The notes under the pieces were generated by a model, which saw only the letters and a list, made by a program, of their open reading frames with translations, did not search any database and was not told where the DNA came from. The position numbers were made by a program, and so were the translations under genes. A DNA stretch of 58,277 nt from Rhodoferax sp. (lineage in GTDB: Bacteria > Pseudomonadota > Gammaproteobacteria > Burkholderiales > Burkholderiaceae_C), in NCBI RefSeq assembly GCF_025356155.1, contig NZ_JANXUQ010000140.1, positions 1-58,277 on the forward strand, read 5' to 3'. How positions within the stretch are numbered: position 1 is the first letter of the stretch; every line of letters begins with the position of its first letter. Below, piece after piece: positions 1 to 8,647 of this stretch.

Positions 1-37
1 AGCGTTCAATCTGAGCCAGGATCAAACTCTATAGTTC
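1..37 (-). rRNA. rrs: 16S ribosomal RNA, 5' end only
   Basis: On the minus strand this is the start of a small-subunit rRNA. The complement contains AGAGTTTGATCCTGGCTCAG, the conserved bacterial 16S 5' segment, followed by ATTGAACGCT. Only about the first 35 bases lie in the window, so the gene runs off the left edge. The mature 5' end, placed near position 37, is estimated from family knowledge. A leader, a boxA-like site and a promoter on the same strand lie at 38-299. Confidence 0.95.
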
Positions 38-269
38 GATCTTGAATTTTTTGCTCTTTCGAGCAACTCATAAATTGGAATCGACACGAACTTCATTTCT
101 GAATTTCATATCTTTTTTACTTCATGAGCGTTTGTATGTCAATTAAGACATAGTTCCGAAGAACTTGGCAATCGCCTTCAAACGCCCACGCTTATCGGCT
201 GTAAATTTTTAAGGAACTGAAGAATTTTTACTTTCTTCGTTTGCTTCACTGTGATCAGCGAAGCCTTGA
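38..269 (-). other. 16S rRNA leader with boxA-like site
   Basis: This is the transcribed leader between the rRNA promoter and 16S. Positions 201-216 read TTCCTTAAAAATTTAC on the minus strand, close to the boxA antitermination element of betaproteobacterial rRNA leaders. It is followed by a GCCGATAAG stretch and a segment with inverted repeats, as expected for nut-like and RNase III processing structures. The hairpin GTTGCTCGAAAGAGCAA lies just before 16S. No open reading frame is visible here, and 300-418 upstream shows nothing beyond A/T-rich promoter-proximal DNA. Confidence 0.6.
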
Positions 270-299
270 ATTATGACACAGTTTTTACGACTTTGTCAA
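270..299 (-). promoter_or_regulatory. sigma-70 promoter of the rRNA operon
   Basis: On the minus strand TTGACA (294-299) is separated by 18 bases from CATAAT (270-275). An A/T-rich stretch with AAAAAGTTTT sits just upstream and resembles an UP element. It points away from cheB, so the chemotaxis operon, which is transcribed toward it from the right, ends about 120 bases before this promoter. Confidence 0.65.
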
Positions 300-418
300 A
301 ACCCACTGAAAACTTTTTGACCGATTTGCTAAGCACCCAAAAATCTTCAGCGTAGCCTTCTATTATTACACATCTTCAATCCGCTTCCAAGGAGGAGCCA
401 GTCAAAAATGCCAGTGCC

Positions 419-1516
419 CTAGACACGGTAGCGATCCGTCGCTCCACCCAGCTTTGCCAACAGTGCGCCAGCAATATCGAGCAACGGCAATATCTCATCC
501 GCAGCACCGTGAAGAATAGCTTCTCGTGGCATGCCGAACACAATGCAGCTAGCCTCGTCCTGCACGTAGTTATAACTACCGGCGTCCTTCATTTCTTTCA
601 TCGCCTTGGCGCCATCATTGCCCATTCCCGTCAACATAATTCCGAACGCGTTACGCCCCACAACGCGCGCTGCCGATTTAAATAGAACCTCTACCGACGG
701 TTTGTGACGATTGACCGCCTCTCCGTCCTCCACCACGCAAACATAGTTAGCGCCGCTCTTATCAATACGAAACTGCTTGCCGCCGGGCGCGATATAGGCG
801 TGCCCCGGCAGAATTCGCCCTCCGTTGGAGGCTTCTTGGACAGTAATCTGACACAGGGTATTCAGCCGCGCGGCGAAACTGGTCGTAAAACCAGGGGGCA
901 TATGCTGGGTAATAACAATGCCTGGTGAATCGGCGGGCATGCGCATCAAAATCTCCTTGATCGCCTCAGTCCCACCCGTCGAAGCCCCGATACAAATAAG
1001 CTTTTCGGTGGAGATTCGCCCCATAGAGAGCAGTTCTGGGCGCACTGCTGCTCCTGATGCACCGCTAGTTATGGTGGCTGATGTCGGGTTTGGCGGGGAT
1101 ACCCGCCTAATATGGGCTGAAGCAGCCACGCGAACCTTTTCGACAATTTGCCCAGCCAACTCGTTGATTCCGTCCGCCAAACCTATTCTTGGTTTAGCAA
1201 CAAAATCGACGGCCCCTAGCTCTAACGCCCGCATCGTTACCTCGGCACCACGCTCTGTCAGGGTAGAAATCATGACAACTGGCATGGGCCGGAGTCGCAT
1301 TAGCCTCGCCAGGAAATCGATGCCATCCATCTTCGGCATCTCTATGTCCAAGGTGATGACGTCCGGATTTAGATCACGAATCATCTCCCGTGCAATGAGC
1401 GGATCGTTGGCTGCCCCAACGCACTCCATATCTTTCTGGCGGTTGATGATCTCGGTCAGCAATCCACGCACCAGCGCCGAATCGTCTACTACCACAACGC
1501 GAATTTTTTTCTTCAC
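419..1516 (-). CDS. cheB: CheB, protein-glutamate methylesterase/deamidase
   Basis: CheB removes methyl groups from (and deamidates) chemoreceptor glutamates and is switched on by CheA phosphorylation. The 365-residue protein has a receiver domain (about 1-120) with DD at 11-12 and phosphoacceptor D57 in TLDIEMPKMDG. A variable linker rich in S, T and A leads to the catalytic domain. The expected triad is visible: S179 in GASTGG, H205 in TQHMPPGF and D301 in TGMGNDGA. It is the last gene of the che operon, 9 bases after cheD. The length is normal for the family. Confidence 0.96.
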   Translation of the reverse strand: MKKKIRVVVVDDSALVRGLLTEIINRQKDMECVGAANDPLIAREMIRDLNPDVITLDIEMPKMDGIDFLARLMRLRPMPVVMISTLTERGAEVTMRALELGAVDFVAKPRIGLADGINELAGQIVEKVRVAASAHIRRVSPPNPTSATITSGASGAAVRPELLSMGRISTEKLICIGASTGGTEAIKEILMRMPADSPGIVITQHMPPGFTTSFAARLNTLCQITVQEASNGGRILPGHAYIAPGGKQFRIDKSGANYVCVVEDGEAVNRHKPSVEVLFKSAARVVGRNAFGIMLTGMGNDGAKAMKEMKDAGSYNYVQDEASCIVFGMPREAILHGAADEILPLLDIAGALLAKLGGATDRYRV

Positions 1517-1525
1517 GCGCTTCTC

Positions 1526-2233
1526 TCAAAACAGGTCCACGGAGCCGCCTGCATTCGACTTCGCAACACTCGCTGCGTTGCCGCGCCGCTCTTCGACTGC
1601 CAGGGTCTCCGGATGCGAGTGAGCAAGCCTCTTGACCAACGCCTTACCGGTAACTGGAAAGAAGCATACTTTACGGGGATGAATATCCAACACATCCTGC
1701 GAAACGACTGGAATCCGCTCAGTAGATAAATAATCCAACACAAACTGGGTGTTGCGCTCTCCAACATTCATCGTGGTAAAACCAGCCATTACTTGGGCTC
1801 CGCCAAAAATCTTCGCCTGCATCGTTTCCCGCCGAGCGCCAAGTTTGAACATCTCATTGATCAGCAATTCCATCGCGAAGGATCCATAGCGCCCAGAACC
1901 CTCTCCGCCATCACCATCCGGCAACATGAAGTGGTTCATTCCGCCGGTACGCGCTTTTCCGTCCCAGATGCAAGCAGCAATACAGGATCCCAATACGGTC
2001 ATCACGACCAAATCTTCGTTGGAAACGTAATACTCCCCGGGTAATACCTTCACCGCATCATATTGAAAATGGTGGTCGGCATAGAAAAAGGACGCCTCAC
2101 CCGGCTTACGCGGCTGGGCCTTAAGTTGATCAACCCTGGACACGCGCCCATTCGCTAGAACTTTTGTGGCGGGGGCGGCACCCCCAAGGGTTCGACCCAC
2201 AGAAGACTCAACACTGTACTGGGGCAAATTCAT
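1526..2233 (-). CDS. cheD: CheD, chemoreceptor glutamine deamidase
   Basis: CheD deamidates specific receptor glutamines to glutamates. The catalytic cysteine C84 lies in VLGSCIAACIWD and the partner histidine H101 in GGMNHFMLP, as in the family. At 235 residues it carries about 50 extra N-terminal residues. It also has a C-terminal tail ending GGSVDLF that is similar to the end of the CheZ-like protein at 6256-6705. No CheC homologue is seen in the window, so the usual CheC-CheD adaptation partner may be missing. It lies between cheR and cheB in the operon. Confidence 0.93.
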   Translation of the reverse strand: MNLPQYSVESSVGRTLGGAAPATKVLANGRVSRVDQLKAQPRKPGEASFFYADHHFQYDAVKVLPGEYYVSNEDLVVMTVLGSCIAACIWDGKARTGGMNHFMLPDGDGGEGSGRYGSFAMELLINEMFKLGARRETMQAKIFGGAQVMAGFTTMNVGERNTQFVLDYLSTERIPVVSQDVLDIHPRKVCFFPVTGKALVKRLAHSHPETLAVEERRGNAASVAKSNAGGSVDLF

Positions 2234-2298
2234 GTAAACCTTGTTATCAGTGATAAACCAAACAGGCCACGCAACCTCATGAGACCCGCGAGGATGCG

Positions 2299-3135
2299 CT
2301 AGCGTCTTTCATAGACCGTCTTTCCCTTCAGCACGAAGAGATCCCGAGAATCACTGAAATTCTCGGCATGTCCGACGAACAACAGTGCTCCCGGCTTCAT
2401 CACCTCATAGATACGTTCAAGCACTTTTCGCTGTGTTTCCGCATCAAAATAAATCATCACGTTTCTACAAAAAACCGCATCGAAAGGCTCCTTAAAGGGC
2501 CAATCGTCTCGAATCAGATTCACAATCAGGAACTCGATCAGCCGCGACAGCTCTGGTTTCACCCTGACCATGCCGTCATTTCCTCCCTTGCCCCTTAAAA
2601 AATACCGCTGCATTCTGCTGTGATCGATACCCTTCATCCCGTCCAAACGGTAGACGCCTTGGGCGGCCGAAGCCAAAACTTTCGAATCGATGTCGCTTGC
2701 CATCAACGAAAATTTGGCGCTTTGCCCGAGTGCTTCCAGCGCGGCCATCACGATTGAGTAGGGCTCCTCGCCTGTCGATGCGGCACTGCACCAGACCCGC
2801 CAAGGGGTACCGGTCGCCTTTGATTTCAAAAGATCAGCAAAAATTTCGAAATGGTGATGCTCCCGGAAAAACGACGTCAAATTGGTCGTTAAAGCATTCA
2901 CAAACTCTTGCCACTCTGGACTTTCCGCCGATTCCAACCAGCCCAAGTATTCGCGAAAGCTGTGATGTCCGGTTTCCCGCAGTCGTCGGGAAAGGCGGCT
3001 GTACACCATGGCGTGCTTGCCATCGTGCAGGCTAATGCCGGCTCTTTTGTAAATCATCGCCTGAACCCGATCGAAGTCCGCATCGGTCCAAGCGAATTCA
3101 CGGCCTTGCATTCCAACTGACGAACTCACGGTCAC
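2299..3135 (-). CDS. cheR: CheR, chemoreceptor glutamate methyltransferase
   Basis: CheR transfers methyl groups from S-adenosylmethionine to receptor glutamates. The N-terminal helical domain carries the receptor-recognition stretch TTNLTSFFRE (about 83-92). The SAM-binding core shows SAASTGEEPYSI (about 117-128) and VFCRNVMIYFD. The 278-residue reading starts at a GTG. A second GTG two codons later has the better spacing from a GGGAG ribosome site, so the true start may be 3129. The protein lacks the C-terminal pentapeptide-tether features sometimes fused to CheR. It follows cheW and precedes cheD. Confidence 0.95.
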   Translation of the reverse strand: MTVSSSVGMQGREFAWTDADFDRVQAMIYKRAGISLHDGKHAMVYSRLSRRLRETGHHSFREYLGWLESAESPEWQEFVNALTTNLTSFFREHHHFEIFADLLKSKATGTPWRVWCSAASTGEEPYSIVMAALEALGQSAKFSLMASDIDSKVLASAAQGVYRLDGMKGIDHSRMQRYFLRGKGGNDGMVRVKPELSRLIEFLIVNLIRDDWPFKEPFDAVFCRNVMIYFDAETQRKVLERIYEVMKPGALLFVGHAENFSDSRDLFVLKGKTVYERR

Positions 3136-3183
3136 TCCCGTTTCAAATAATTTCTGATTGGCGAACTCGCCTCTACCGCTAGG

Positions 3184-3672
3184 TCATTCAGTAACGCTAA
3201 CCAAGCCCATGTCGGGCGCAGACATCAGGCGCTCAATATCAAGAAGAATCAGCATCCGATCACCCAGGGACCCCAAGCCCAAAACGGCAGCACTATCAAT
3301 AACACTATCGATATCCGGCGCAGCCTTCAAGCTTTCGGGGGGCAGCTCCATAACATCACTAACCGAATCAACAACGATTCCGACGATTCTGTGCCTCAAG
3401 TTCAAAATAATCACTACGGTGAACGAGTTGTACTCGGCCTTCGAGCAACTGAACTTAAGCCGCATATCAACGATGGGGACAATCGTTCCCCTCAAATTCA
3501 CCACCCCTTTGATGAAGTTCGGAGCATTAGCCACCCGCGTGGGAGGCTCATACCCGCGGATCTCCTGAACTTTCAAAATGTCAATGCCATACTCTTCCTG
3601 ATCCAACCGGAAAGTTAAGTACTCCCGCGCATCAGAAGATGTCAGGTCATCTGCTTTTTCCATCACGCCCAT
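3184..3672 (-). CDS. cheW: CheW, receptor-kinase coupling protein
   Basis: CheW is the adaptor that links chemoreceptors to the CheA kinase. The 162 residues form one CheW domain with typical blocks: YLTFRLDQEEYGIDILKVQEI near residue 20, then PNFIKGVVNLRGTIVPIVD, and GIVVDSVSDVM. An AGGAGG ribosome site lies 5 bases before the ATG. It sits between cheA and cheR, the standard order in betaproteobacterial chemotaxis operons. Confidence 0.95.
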   Translation of the reverse strand: MGVMEKADDLTSSDAREYLTFRLDQEEYGIDILKVQEIRGYEPPTRVANAPNFIKGVVNLRGTIVPIVDMRLKFSCSKAEYNSFTVVIILNLRHRIVGIVVDSVSDVMELPPESLKAAPDIDSVIDSAAVLGLGSLGDRMLILLDIERLMSAPDMGLVSVTE

Positions 3673-3697
3673 GCTGTCCTCCTTCTAGACCTTGACA

Positions 3698-5806
3698 TCA
3701 ATGCCGCGAACGGCGAACTAACGCGCCCGTATCCAAGATTAAAGCCACCTTGCCATCGCCAAGGATCGTTGCGCCAGATACATTCGGGACTTTGCGGTAG
3801 TTGGATTCCAGATTTTTTACAACTACCTGCTGTTGTCCTAATAGCTCATCCACTAGAAGCGCGACTCGGCTGCCATCAGCTTCGACGACAACCATGATGT
3901 CGCAAGATTTCTCAAAGTCGAATCGTGGTATTTGAAATATCTTCTCCAACTCGATAACGGGCATGTACTCATCACGAACCTTCACCAGCTGGGAGCCCTG
4001 CCCCACCGTGCTCACCGCGTCCGCTTTGACTTGGAAAGACTCCACAACCGAGGACAACGGCAAAATATATACCTCACCACCGACACCCACTGACATTCCA
4101 TCCATAATGGCAAGCGTCAACGGTAGTCGAACCGACACCTTCATCCCATAACCTTCGGCGGAATCAATTTCCACAGTTCCGTTCAGCGCCGCAATATTCT
4201 TTTTAACGACGTCCATTCCGACACCGCGCCCGGATACATCAGTCACCACTTCAGCAGTTGAAAAGCCGGGGGCAAAAATGAGTTGCCAAACCTCCTGATC
4301 AGACATCTGGTCCGAAACGTCCAACCCCCGCTCTCTGGCTTTGGTCAAAATACGTTGCCGAGACATGCCTTTCCCATCGTCACGCACCTCAATGACAATA
4401 GAGCCGCCTTGGTGCGAGGCAGAGAGCGTGATAGTGCCAGTCTCTGATTTCCCAGCGGCGAGTCGCTCGGTTGGCGACTCAACTCCATGGTCACAGCTGT
4501 TGCGTACCAAATGGGTCAACGGGTCGGTAATTTTCTCAACCAGCCCCTTATCCAACTCCGTTGCTTCACCTTGCGTGACAAAGTCGACTTTTTTGCCTAA
4601 CTTAGTGGCGAGATCGCGCAGCATCCTAGGAAAACGACTGAACACAATCGACATAGGAATCATGCGGATCGACATCACCGATTCCTGCAGATCGCGCGTG
4701 TTTCGATCCAGATCCGCCAAGCCCGAAAGCAACTGCTGATAAACAGCGGGGTCTAAAGCCCGGCTGTTCTGCGCAAGCATCGCCTGCGTGATCACCAATT
4801 CACCCACCAAATTGATCAATTGGTCCACTTTGCTGATAGCGACGCGAATCGTCGCAGCTTCAGGCTGGGCAGCCGCATTGGCAGCAGGGGACTTTGCAGC
4901 CGGAGCTTTGGACACCACCTTGGCGTCGCCGGTGGCTGCAACTGGCGGCGCACCGGGAGCCCCGTCAAAGAATCCAAAGCCAGGGAACGCGGCCAAGGGC
5001 GCTCCGGGCAGAGGATCGTCAGCGCTTAAAGCTACTGAATCAGCCACAGGATCTGCAGCGGCAGCGCTCGCTTCAATCGCCTTGATCTGAATGTAATCTC
5101 TAGAAACATGGAAGGCGAACAAATCCAGCAGGTCTTCGTCAGACGATGCAGTCTCCACGGCGAAAAACCGTGTATTTTTCACGTCAGAGGGCAGTGACGC
5201 GATTTCGCCCAAGCCCGGAATATCCCGGAACAACTCTTGCACCGCATCGGCTTGCTCAGGACGCTCAAGAGGCCCGATGCGTATCTCGAGCGAACGCGTG
5301 AGTTTGCTTTTGCTGACAGCAGCTGCCACAGGCGCCCTCACAACCTCTGCTCGCGGCGCTGGAGCGGCAAGGGTTGCGGGCGCTTTGCCGGCAGCCAGTT
5401 CACTGATGCGCCGTACAAGGTCACCCGTGGGGGTTACCTCACCTTCGCCACCTGCTTGGTGCCGCGCCAGCAAACCTCTCGAAGCGTCAGCGGATTCCAA
5501 CAAGACATCCACCATTGCAGCATTGGGGTGCAACTCATGTCTGCGCAGCTTGTCCAGCAATGATTCCATCTGGTGCGTCAGCTCAGCAACGTCGGCAAAT
5601 CCAAACGTGGCCGCACCACCCTTCACTGAGTGCGCACAACGGAAGATGCCATTCAACACCTCGTCATCAGCAGTCTCCAGATTTAGGTTGAGCAACATTT
5701 GCTCCATAAGATCTAGGTTTTCACCAGCCTCTTCAAAGAAGATCTGATAAAACTGGGTTAGGTCGAAATCACCGCTTCCACCACTTTCCTGATGTGTCTC
5801 AGACAT
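3698..5806 (-). CDS. cheA: CheA, chemotaxis histidine kinase
   Basis: CheA autophosphorylates and passes phosphate to CheY and CheB. The 702-residue protein starts with an HPt domain with H59 in FRCAHSVKGGAATFGF. A linker rich in A and P holds a P2-like response-regulator docking module (about 170-240). Then follow the dimerisation helices, the ATP-binding domain with N box HLVRNSCDHGVE, G1 box VRDDGKGM and G2 box GRGVGMDVV, and the C-terminal CheW-like regulatory domain. Length and order match canonical CheA. An A/P-rich repeat-like linker (about 240-320) is the only irregular part. Confidence 0.97.
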   Translation of the reverse strand: MSETHQESGGSGDFDLTQFYQIFFEEAGENLDLMEQMLLNLNLETADDEVLNGIFRCAHSVKGGAATFGFADVAELTHQMESLLDKLRRHELHPNAAMVDVLLESADASRGLLARHQAGGEGEVTPTGDLVRRISELAAGKAPATLAAPAPRAEVVRAPVAAAVSKSKLTRSLEIRIGPLERPEQADAVQELFRDIPGLGEIASLPSDVKNTRFFAVETASSDEDLLDLFAFHVSRDYIQIKAIEASAAAADPVADSVALSADDPLPGAPLAAFPGFGFFDGAPGAPPVAATGDAKVVSKAPAAKSPAANAAAQPEAATIRVAISKVDQLINLVGELVITQAMLAQNSRALDPAVYQQLLSGLADLDRNTRDLQESVMSIRMIPMSIVFSRFPRMLRDLATKLGKKVDFVTQGEATELDKGLVEKITDPLTHLVRNSCDHGVESPTERLAAGKSETGTITLSASHQGGSIVIEVRDDGKGMSRQRILTKARERGLDVSDQMSDQEVWQLIFAPGFSTAEVVTDVSGRGVGMDVVKKNIAALNGTVEIDSAEGYGMKVSVRLPLTLAIMDGMSVGVGGEVYILPLSSVVESFQVKADAVSTVGQGSQLVKVRDEYMPVIELEKIFQIPRFDFEKSCDIMVVVEADGSRVALLVDELLGQQQVVVKNLESNYRKVPNVSGATILGDGKVALILDTGALVRRSRH

Positions 5807-5849
5807 ACCACGCTCCTATTCTTTATTGATCACGCCGCCAATCAACCGG

Positions 5850-6212
5850 TCAGCGGATGACTTTCTTGATGACATCCAACAGCCTGGCTGGGTCAAACGG
5901 CTTCACCAGCCAACCAGTGGCACCCGCCGCTCGGCCAGCCTGCTTCATAAGATCACTAGACTCCGTGGTAAGCATCAAGATAGGAGTTGTCTTGAATTGG
6001 GGGTGATCGCGCAACTTTCGGGTCAAGCCCAAACCATCCAAACGCGGCATGTTTTGATCGGTTAACACCAGATCAAAGGACTGGGCCTGGGCCTTCTCAT
6101 AGGCGTCTTGACCGTCAACCGCCTCCACCACCTGATACCCAGCACCGGTCAAAGTAAACGACACCATTTTGCGCATGGAAGGTGAATCATCAACGGCTAG
6201 AATTAAAGGCAT
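5850..6212 (-). CDS. cheY: CheY-type response regulator (first copy)
   Basis: This is a single receiver domain of 120 residues with acidic pair D8-D9, phosphoacceptor D52 in LTDQNMPRLDG, T83 region and K104 in VKPF. It lies directly upstream of cheA, with a GGAG site before its ATG. It differs clearly in sequence from the CheY at 44108-44497. That copy looks like the motor-binding enteric type, so this one may act as a phosphate sink or a second output. Which of the two binds FliM cannot be decided from sequence alone. Confidence 0.93.
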   Translation of the reverse strand: MPLILAVDDSPSMRKMVSFTLTGAGYQVVEAVDGQDAYEKAQAQSFDLVLTDQNMPRLDGLGLTRKLRDHPQFKTTPILMLTTESSDLMKQAGRAAGATGWLVKPFDPARLLDVIKKVIR

Positions 6213-6255
6213 TTGTAGCTCCGACTATTTCAGTTTGGTGTGTGGGTGTAAGGAC

Positions 6256-6705
6256 TCAGAATAGCTCAATTGAGCCAGCATCCATCTCGTCTTGTGTCAC
6301 AGGGTTTGGCCTCTCCGGCACCTCTTCTACAAAAGGAACTGCCTCTCCGTCTTCAGCGCCCATGGATTCGGACGCCAAACGGTAAGCACAACCTTGCAGA
6401 ATTTTGGAGGTATGGATGATCAACTGCGATGCCATGTCCTGGAACTGCAACTCAGTGACTGCAGCGCGCAAGGTACTGCGCACATCGTCCAACTCTTTAG
6501 TATTCATCAGTTCGGGGGTCGCCAGGTTCGCACTGGCGCTGGTGAAACGCTCCATAAGATTTTCCATGGTGTGCGCAAGCAGCCCATCCAGCCGGCTCAA
6601 GTCGTGCACCACTACCAGCAAAGAGTCCTGAACTTCAGCGACGAGCATGACCGGCATCTGCACAGCGGGGACAGTTGGCGTTGTCAATGATTGCTGCATT
6701 GTCAT
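6256..6705 (-). CDS. short CheZ-like CheY-phosphatase
   Basis: This is the first gene of the che operon, a 149-residue protein predicted to be mostly helical. Residues 86-100 read LQFQDMASQLIIHTS. D90 and Q94 form the DxxxQ pattern that in CheZ inserts into the CheY active site and drives dephosphorylation. The C-terminus (TQDEMDAGSIELF) is an acidic, hydrophobic-ended tail, like the CheY-binding ends of CheZ and FliM. It is shorter than classical CheZ (about 214 residues) and lacks part of the long N-terminal helix. I infer a reduced CheZ. The alternative is a related phosphatase of the same four-helix type. Confidence 0.7.
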   Translation of the reverse strand: MTMQQSLTTPTVPAVQMPVMLVAEVQDSLLVVVHDLSRLDGLLAHTMENLMERFTSASANLATPELMNTKELDDVRSTLRAAVTELQFQDMASQLIIHTSKILQGCAYRLASESMGAEDGEAVPFVEEVPERPNPVTQDEMDAGSIELF

Positions 6706-6896
6706 ATGTCCTAATTAACCCGACTCCATATCGGTCTCACCCCGTTTTTTAGTTGAGGCGTCACAGGCTTCTAGATTAGCAGGAAACAGTAGCGTTGGGG
6801 AACTTTCGCAGATTCAGCTAACCAATATACGTAGACCAATTGTTTGCTTGCCGCATCTTTCGTAACCCATAATCGACAAACACTGCAATGTAGAAA
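6706..6896. promoter_or_regulatory. divergent regulatory region, che operon / two-component pair
   Basis: This 191-base gap separates the divergent che operon and the histidine kinase gene. On the minus strand ACCGATAT (6728-6735) resembles a FliA -10 element. The nearest TCAA lies 17 bases upstream rather than the usual 15, so it is a weak candidate. On the plus strand a CATAAT lies about 20 bases before the kinase start. No tRNA, repeat or further gene is seen. Confidence 0.3.
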
Positions 6897-8009
6897 ATGG
6901 ACACTAGAACCGAAGCAGCCCCACTGAAAATTCTCCATTTGGAAGATTCGGTGCAAGATCATCGCTTGGTCTGCAGAGCACTCGATGCAGCTGCGTTCGA
7001 CTACGCGATAACCCGTGTAGATACGCTGACAGCCTTTACGGAATTCGCCACCTCCAGCGGGTTCGAGTTGATACTCGCTGACTACAGACTACCGGGCTTT
7101 ACTGCCATTGATGCATGGTTGGCACTGCCTGAAGACAGCAGTCGACCACCAGCCATACTTTTATCCAGTGCGATCGGCGAAGCCGCAGCCGTGTCTGCCA
7201 TCCATTTGGGTATCAGCGATTATTTGCACAAAGACGATCTCAACAGACTGGAACGCGCAATTTTGCGAACGATGGATGTTCACAGAGCCAACAAGGCGAA
7301 GGAAAAGTCCGACCTTGATCTAGCCATTTCTGAAAGACGTCTATCCGAGTTAACCGGCTACCTTCAAACTGCCATTGAGAGAGAACGGGCAGCAATCTCG
7401 CGCGAGATCCACGACGACATTGGCGGCTCGCTCGCCGCAGCGAAACTCGATCTCGCCTGGATTGCGCGCCACGGCACGGACCCGGCCATGCAAGCCCATG
7501 TCCAAGCCGCCACAGAAATGATCCAACACGCGCTAGGCTCTAGCCAGCGGATTATGATGAACCTGCGCCCATCCATTCTCGATCAAGGCCTATTCGCCGC
7601 CGTCCAGTGGCTGGCATCCAGCTTCGAGCGGCGAACCGGAATCAAAACAATCTTGCGTGCAAACAACGAAGACCTGTGCCAGGAAAAGTCGGTCCAATTG
7701 ACGGCCTACCGCACCGCTCAGGAGGCGCTGACCAACGTTTCAAAATATGCCCGCTGCACCTTGGTCCAGATTGAAATTTCAGATGCTGAAGATTTCCTGA
7801 CAATGGAAATCAGCGACAACGGTGTTGGCATCACGGAAGAAGAGATGCGCAAATCTGACGCATTCGGTATCCGTGGCCTTCACGAACGCGCAAAGGCTGT
7901 GGGCGGGTGGCTGGACGTCAGTACCCGGCGTGGTGTCGGTACTTCCGTGATACTGTCCGTTCCGTTAACCGCATCCGCCCATCTTTCCCCGGAGGCGCAG
8001 TTCAAGTGA
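6897..8009 (+). CDS. receiver-histidine kinase (NarX/DegS-like) sensor without membrane segment
   Basis: The 370-residue cytoplasmic protein has an unusual order: an N-terminal receiver domain (about 10-125, phosphoacceptor D62 in ILADYRLPG) and then a HisKA_3 kinase core. H172 lies in REIHDDIGG, followed by an HATPase domain with SDNGVGI and FGIRGLHERA. There is no transmembrane segment or signal peptide. It should phosphorylate the regulator encoded next, whose start overlaps its stop codon. The ribosome site is weak. Its input is unknown, and its place between che and fli blocks suggests a role in motility control, which is inference. Confidence 0.85.
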   Translation: MDTRTEAAPLKILHLEDSVQDHRLVCRALDAAAFDYAITRVDTLTAFTEFATSSGFELILADYRLPGFTAIDAWLALPEDSSRPPAILLSSAIGEAAAVSAIHLGISDYLHKDDLNRLERAILRTMDVHRANKAKEKSDLDLAISERRLSELTGYLQTAIERERAAISREIHDDIGGSLAAAKLDLAWIARHGTDPAMQAHVQAATEMIQHALGSSQRIMMNLRPSILDQGLFAAVQWLASSFERRTGIKTILRANNEDLCQEKSVQLTAYRTAQEALTNVSKYARCTLVQIEISDAEDFLTMEISDNGVGITEEEMRKSDAFGIRGLHERAKAVGGWLDVSTRRGVGTSVILSVPLTASAHLSPEAQFK

Positions 8010-8635
8010 TTAAAGTCATACTTTGCGATGACCATGCCATGGTTCGCCGCGGCATTAAAGATACGTTGTCCGAAGCCATCGACATCCAAGTGGTGGGAGA
8101 AGCTGGCGGCTATTCGGAGGTCAGGGCGTTGATCCGCACGACACCATGCGACGTCTTGATACTGGACTTGAATTTACCCGGCAGAGGTGGACTGGAGGTG
8201 CTGGCCAGTTTGCGCGAAGACAACTCACCCATCAAAGTTCTGATAGTCTCCATGTTTGCCGAAGACCAATACGCGATCCGTTGCTTACGCGCCGGTGCCG
8301 ATGGCTACTTGAACAAGGCTGGGGACCCCGGCGAACTGATCCCTGCGGTGCGGTCGCTGGCCAAAGGCCGCAAATACGTCACTCCCGAAATTTCTGAAAT
8401 GCTGGTGGACAACCTTGCGTCACCCCGCGCAGCCTCCCTGCACGCTGCTCTGTCTGAACGAGAGTTACAAACGCTGCTGAAAATTGCATCGGGAAAACGC
8501 CTGTCTGACATCGCGGAAGAACTGATGCTTAGCCCCAAAACCGTTAGCGTGTACCGTGCGCGGCTATTGGAAAAACTCAAGCTGTCCAACAACGCAGAGC
8601 TGGCGGTCTACGCCATTCGCAACGAACTGGTTTAA
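8006..8635 (+). CDS. NarL/FixJ-family response regulator
   Basis: The 209-residue DNA-binding response regulator has a receiver domain with DD at 8-9 and D54 in LILDLNLPG, and a C-terminal LuxR-type helix-turn-helix containing LSPKTVSVYRARLLEKL. The start is a GTG at 8006 that overlaps the kinase stop (GTGA), with GGAGG ten bases upstream. A longer reading starting at 7907 would overlap the kinase by 100 bases and is rejected. The overlap suggests translational coupling with the kinase. Target genes are unknown. Confidence 0.9.
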   Translation: MIKVILCDDHAMVRRGIKDTLSEAIDIQVVGEAGGYSEVRALIRTTPCDVLILDLNLPGRGGLEVLASLREDNSPIKVLIVSMFAEDQYAIRCLRAGADGYLNKAGDPGELIPAVRSLAKGRKYVTPEISEMLVDNLASPRAASLHAALSERELQTLLKIASGKRLSDIAEELMLSPKTVSVYRARLLEKLKLSNNAELAVYAIRNELV

Positions 8636-8647
8636 GCGCTCCGTGCG

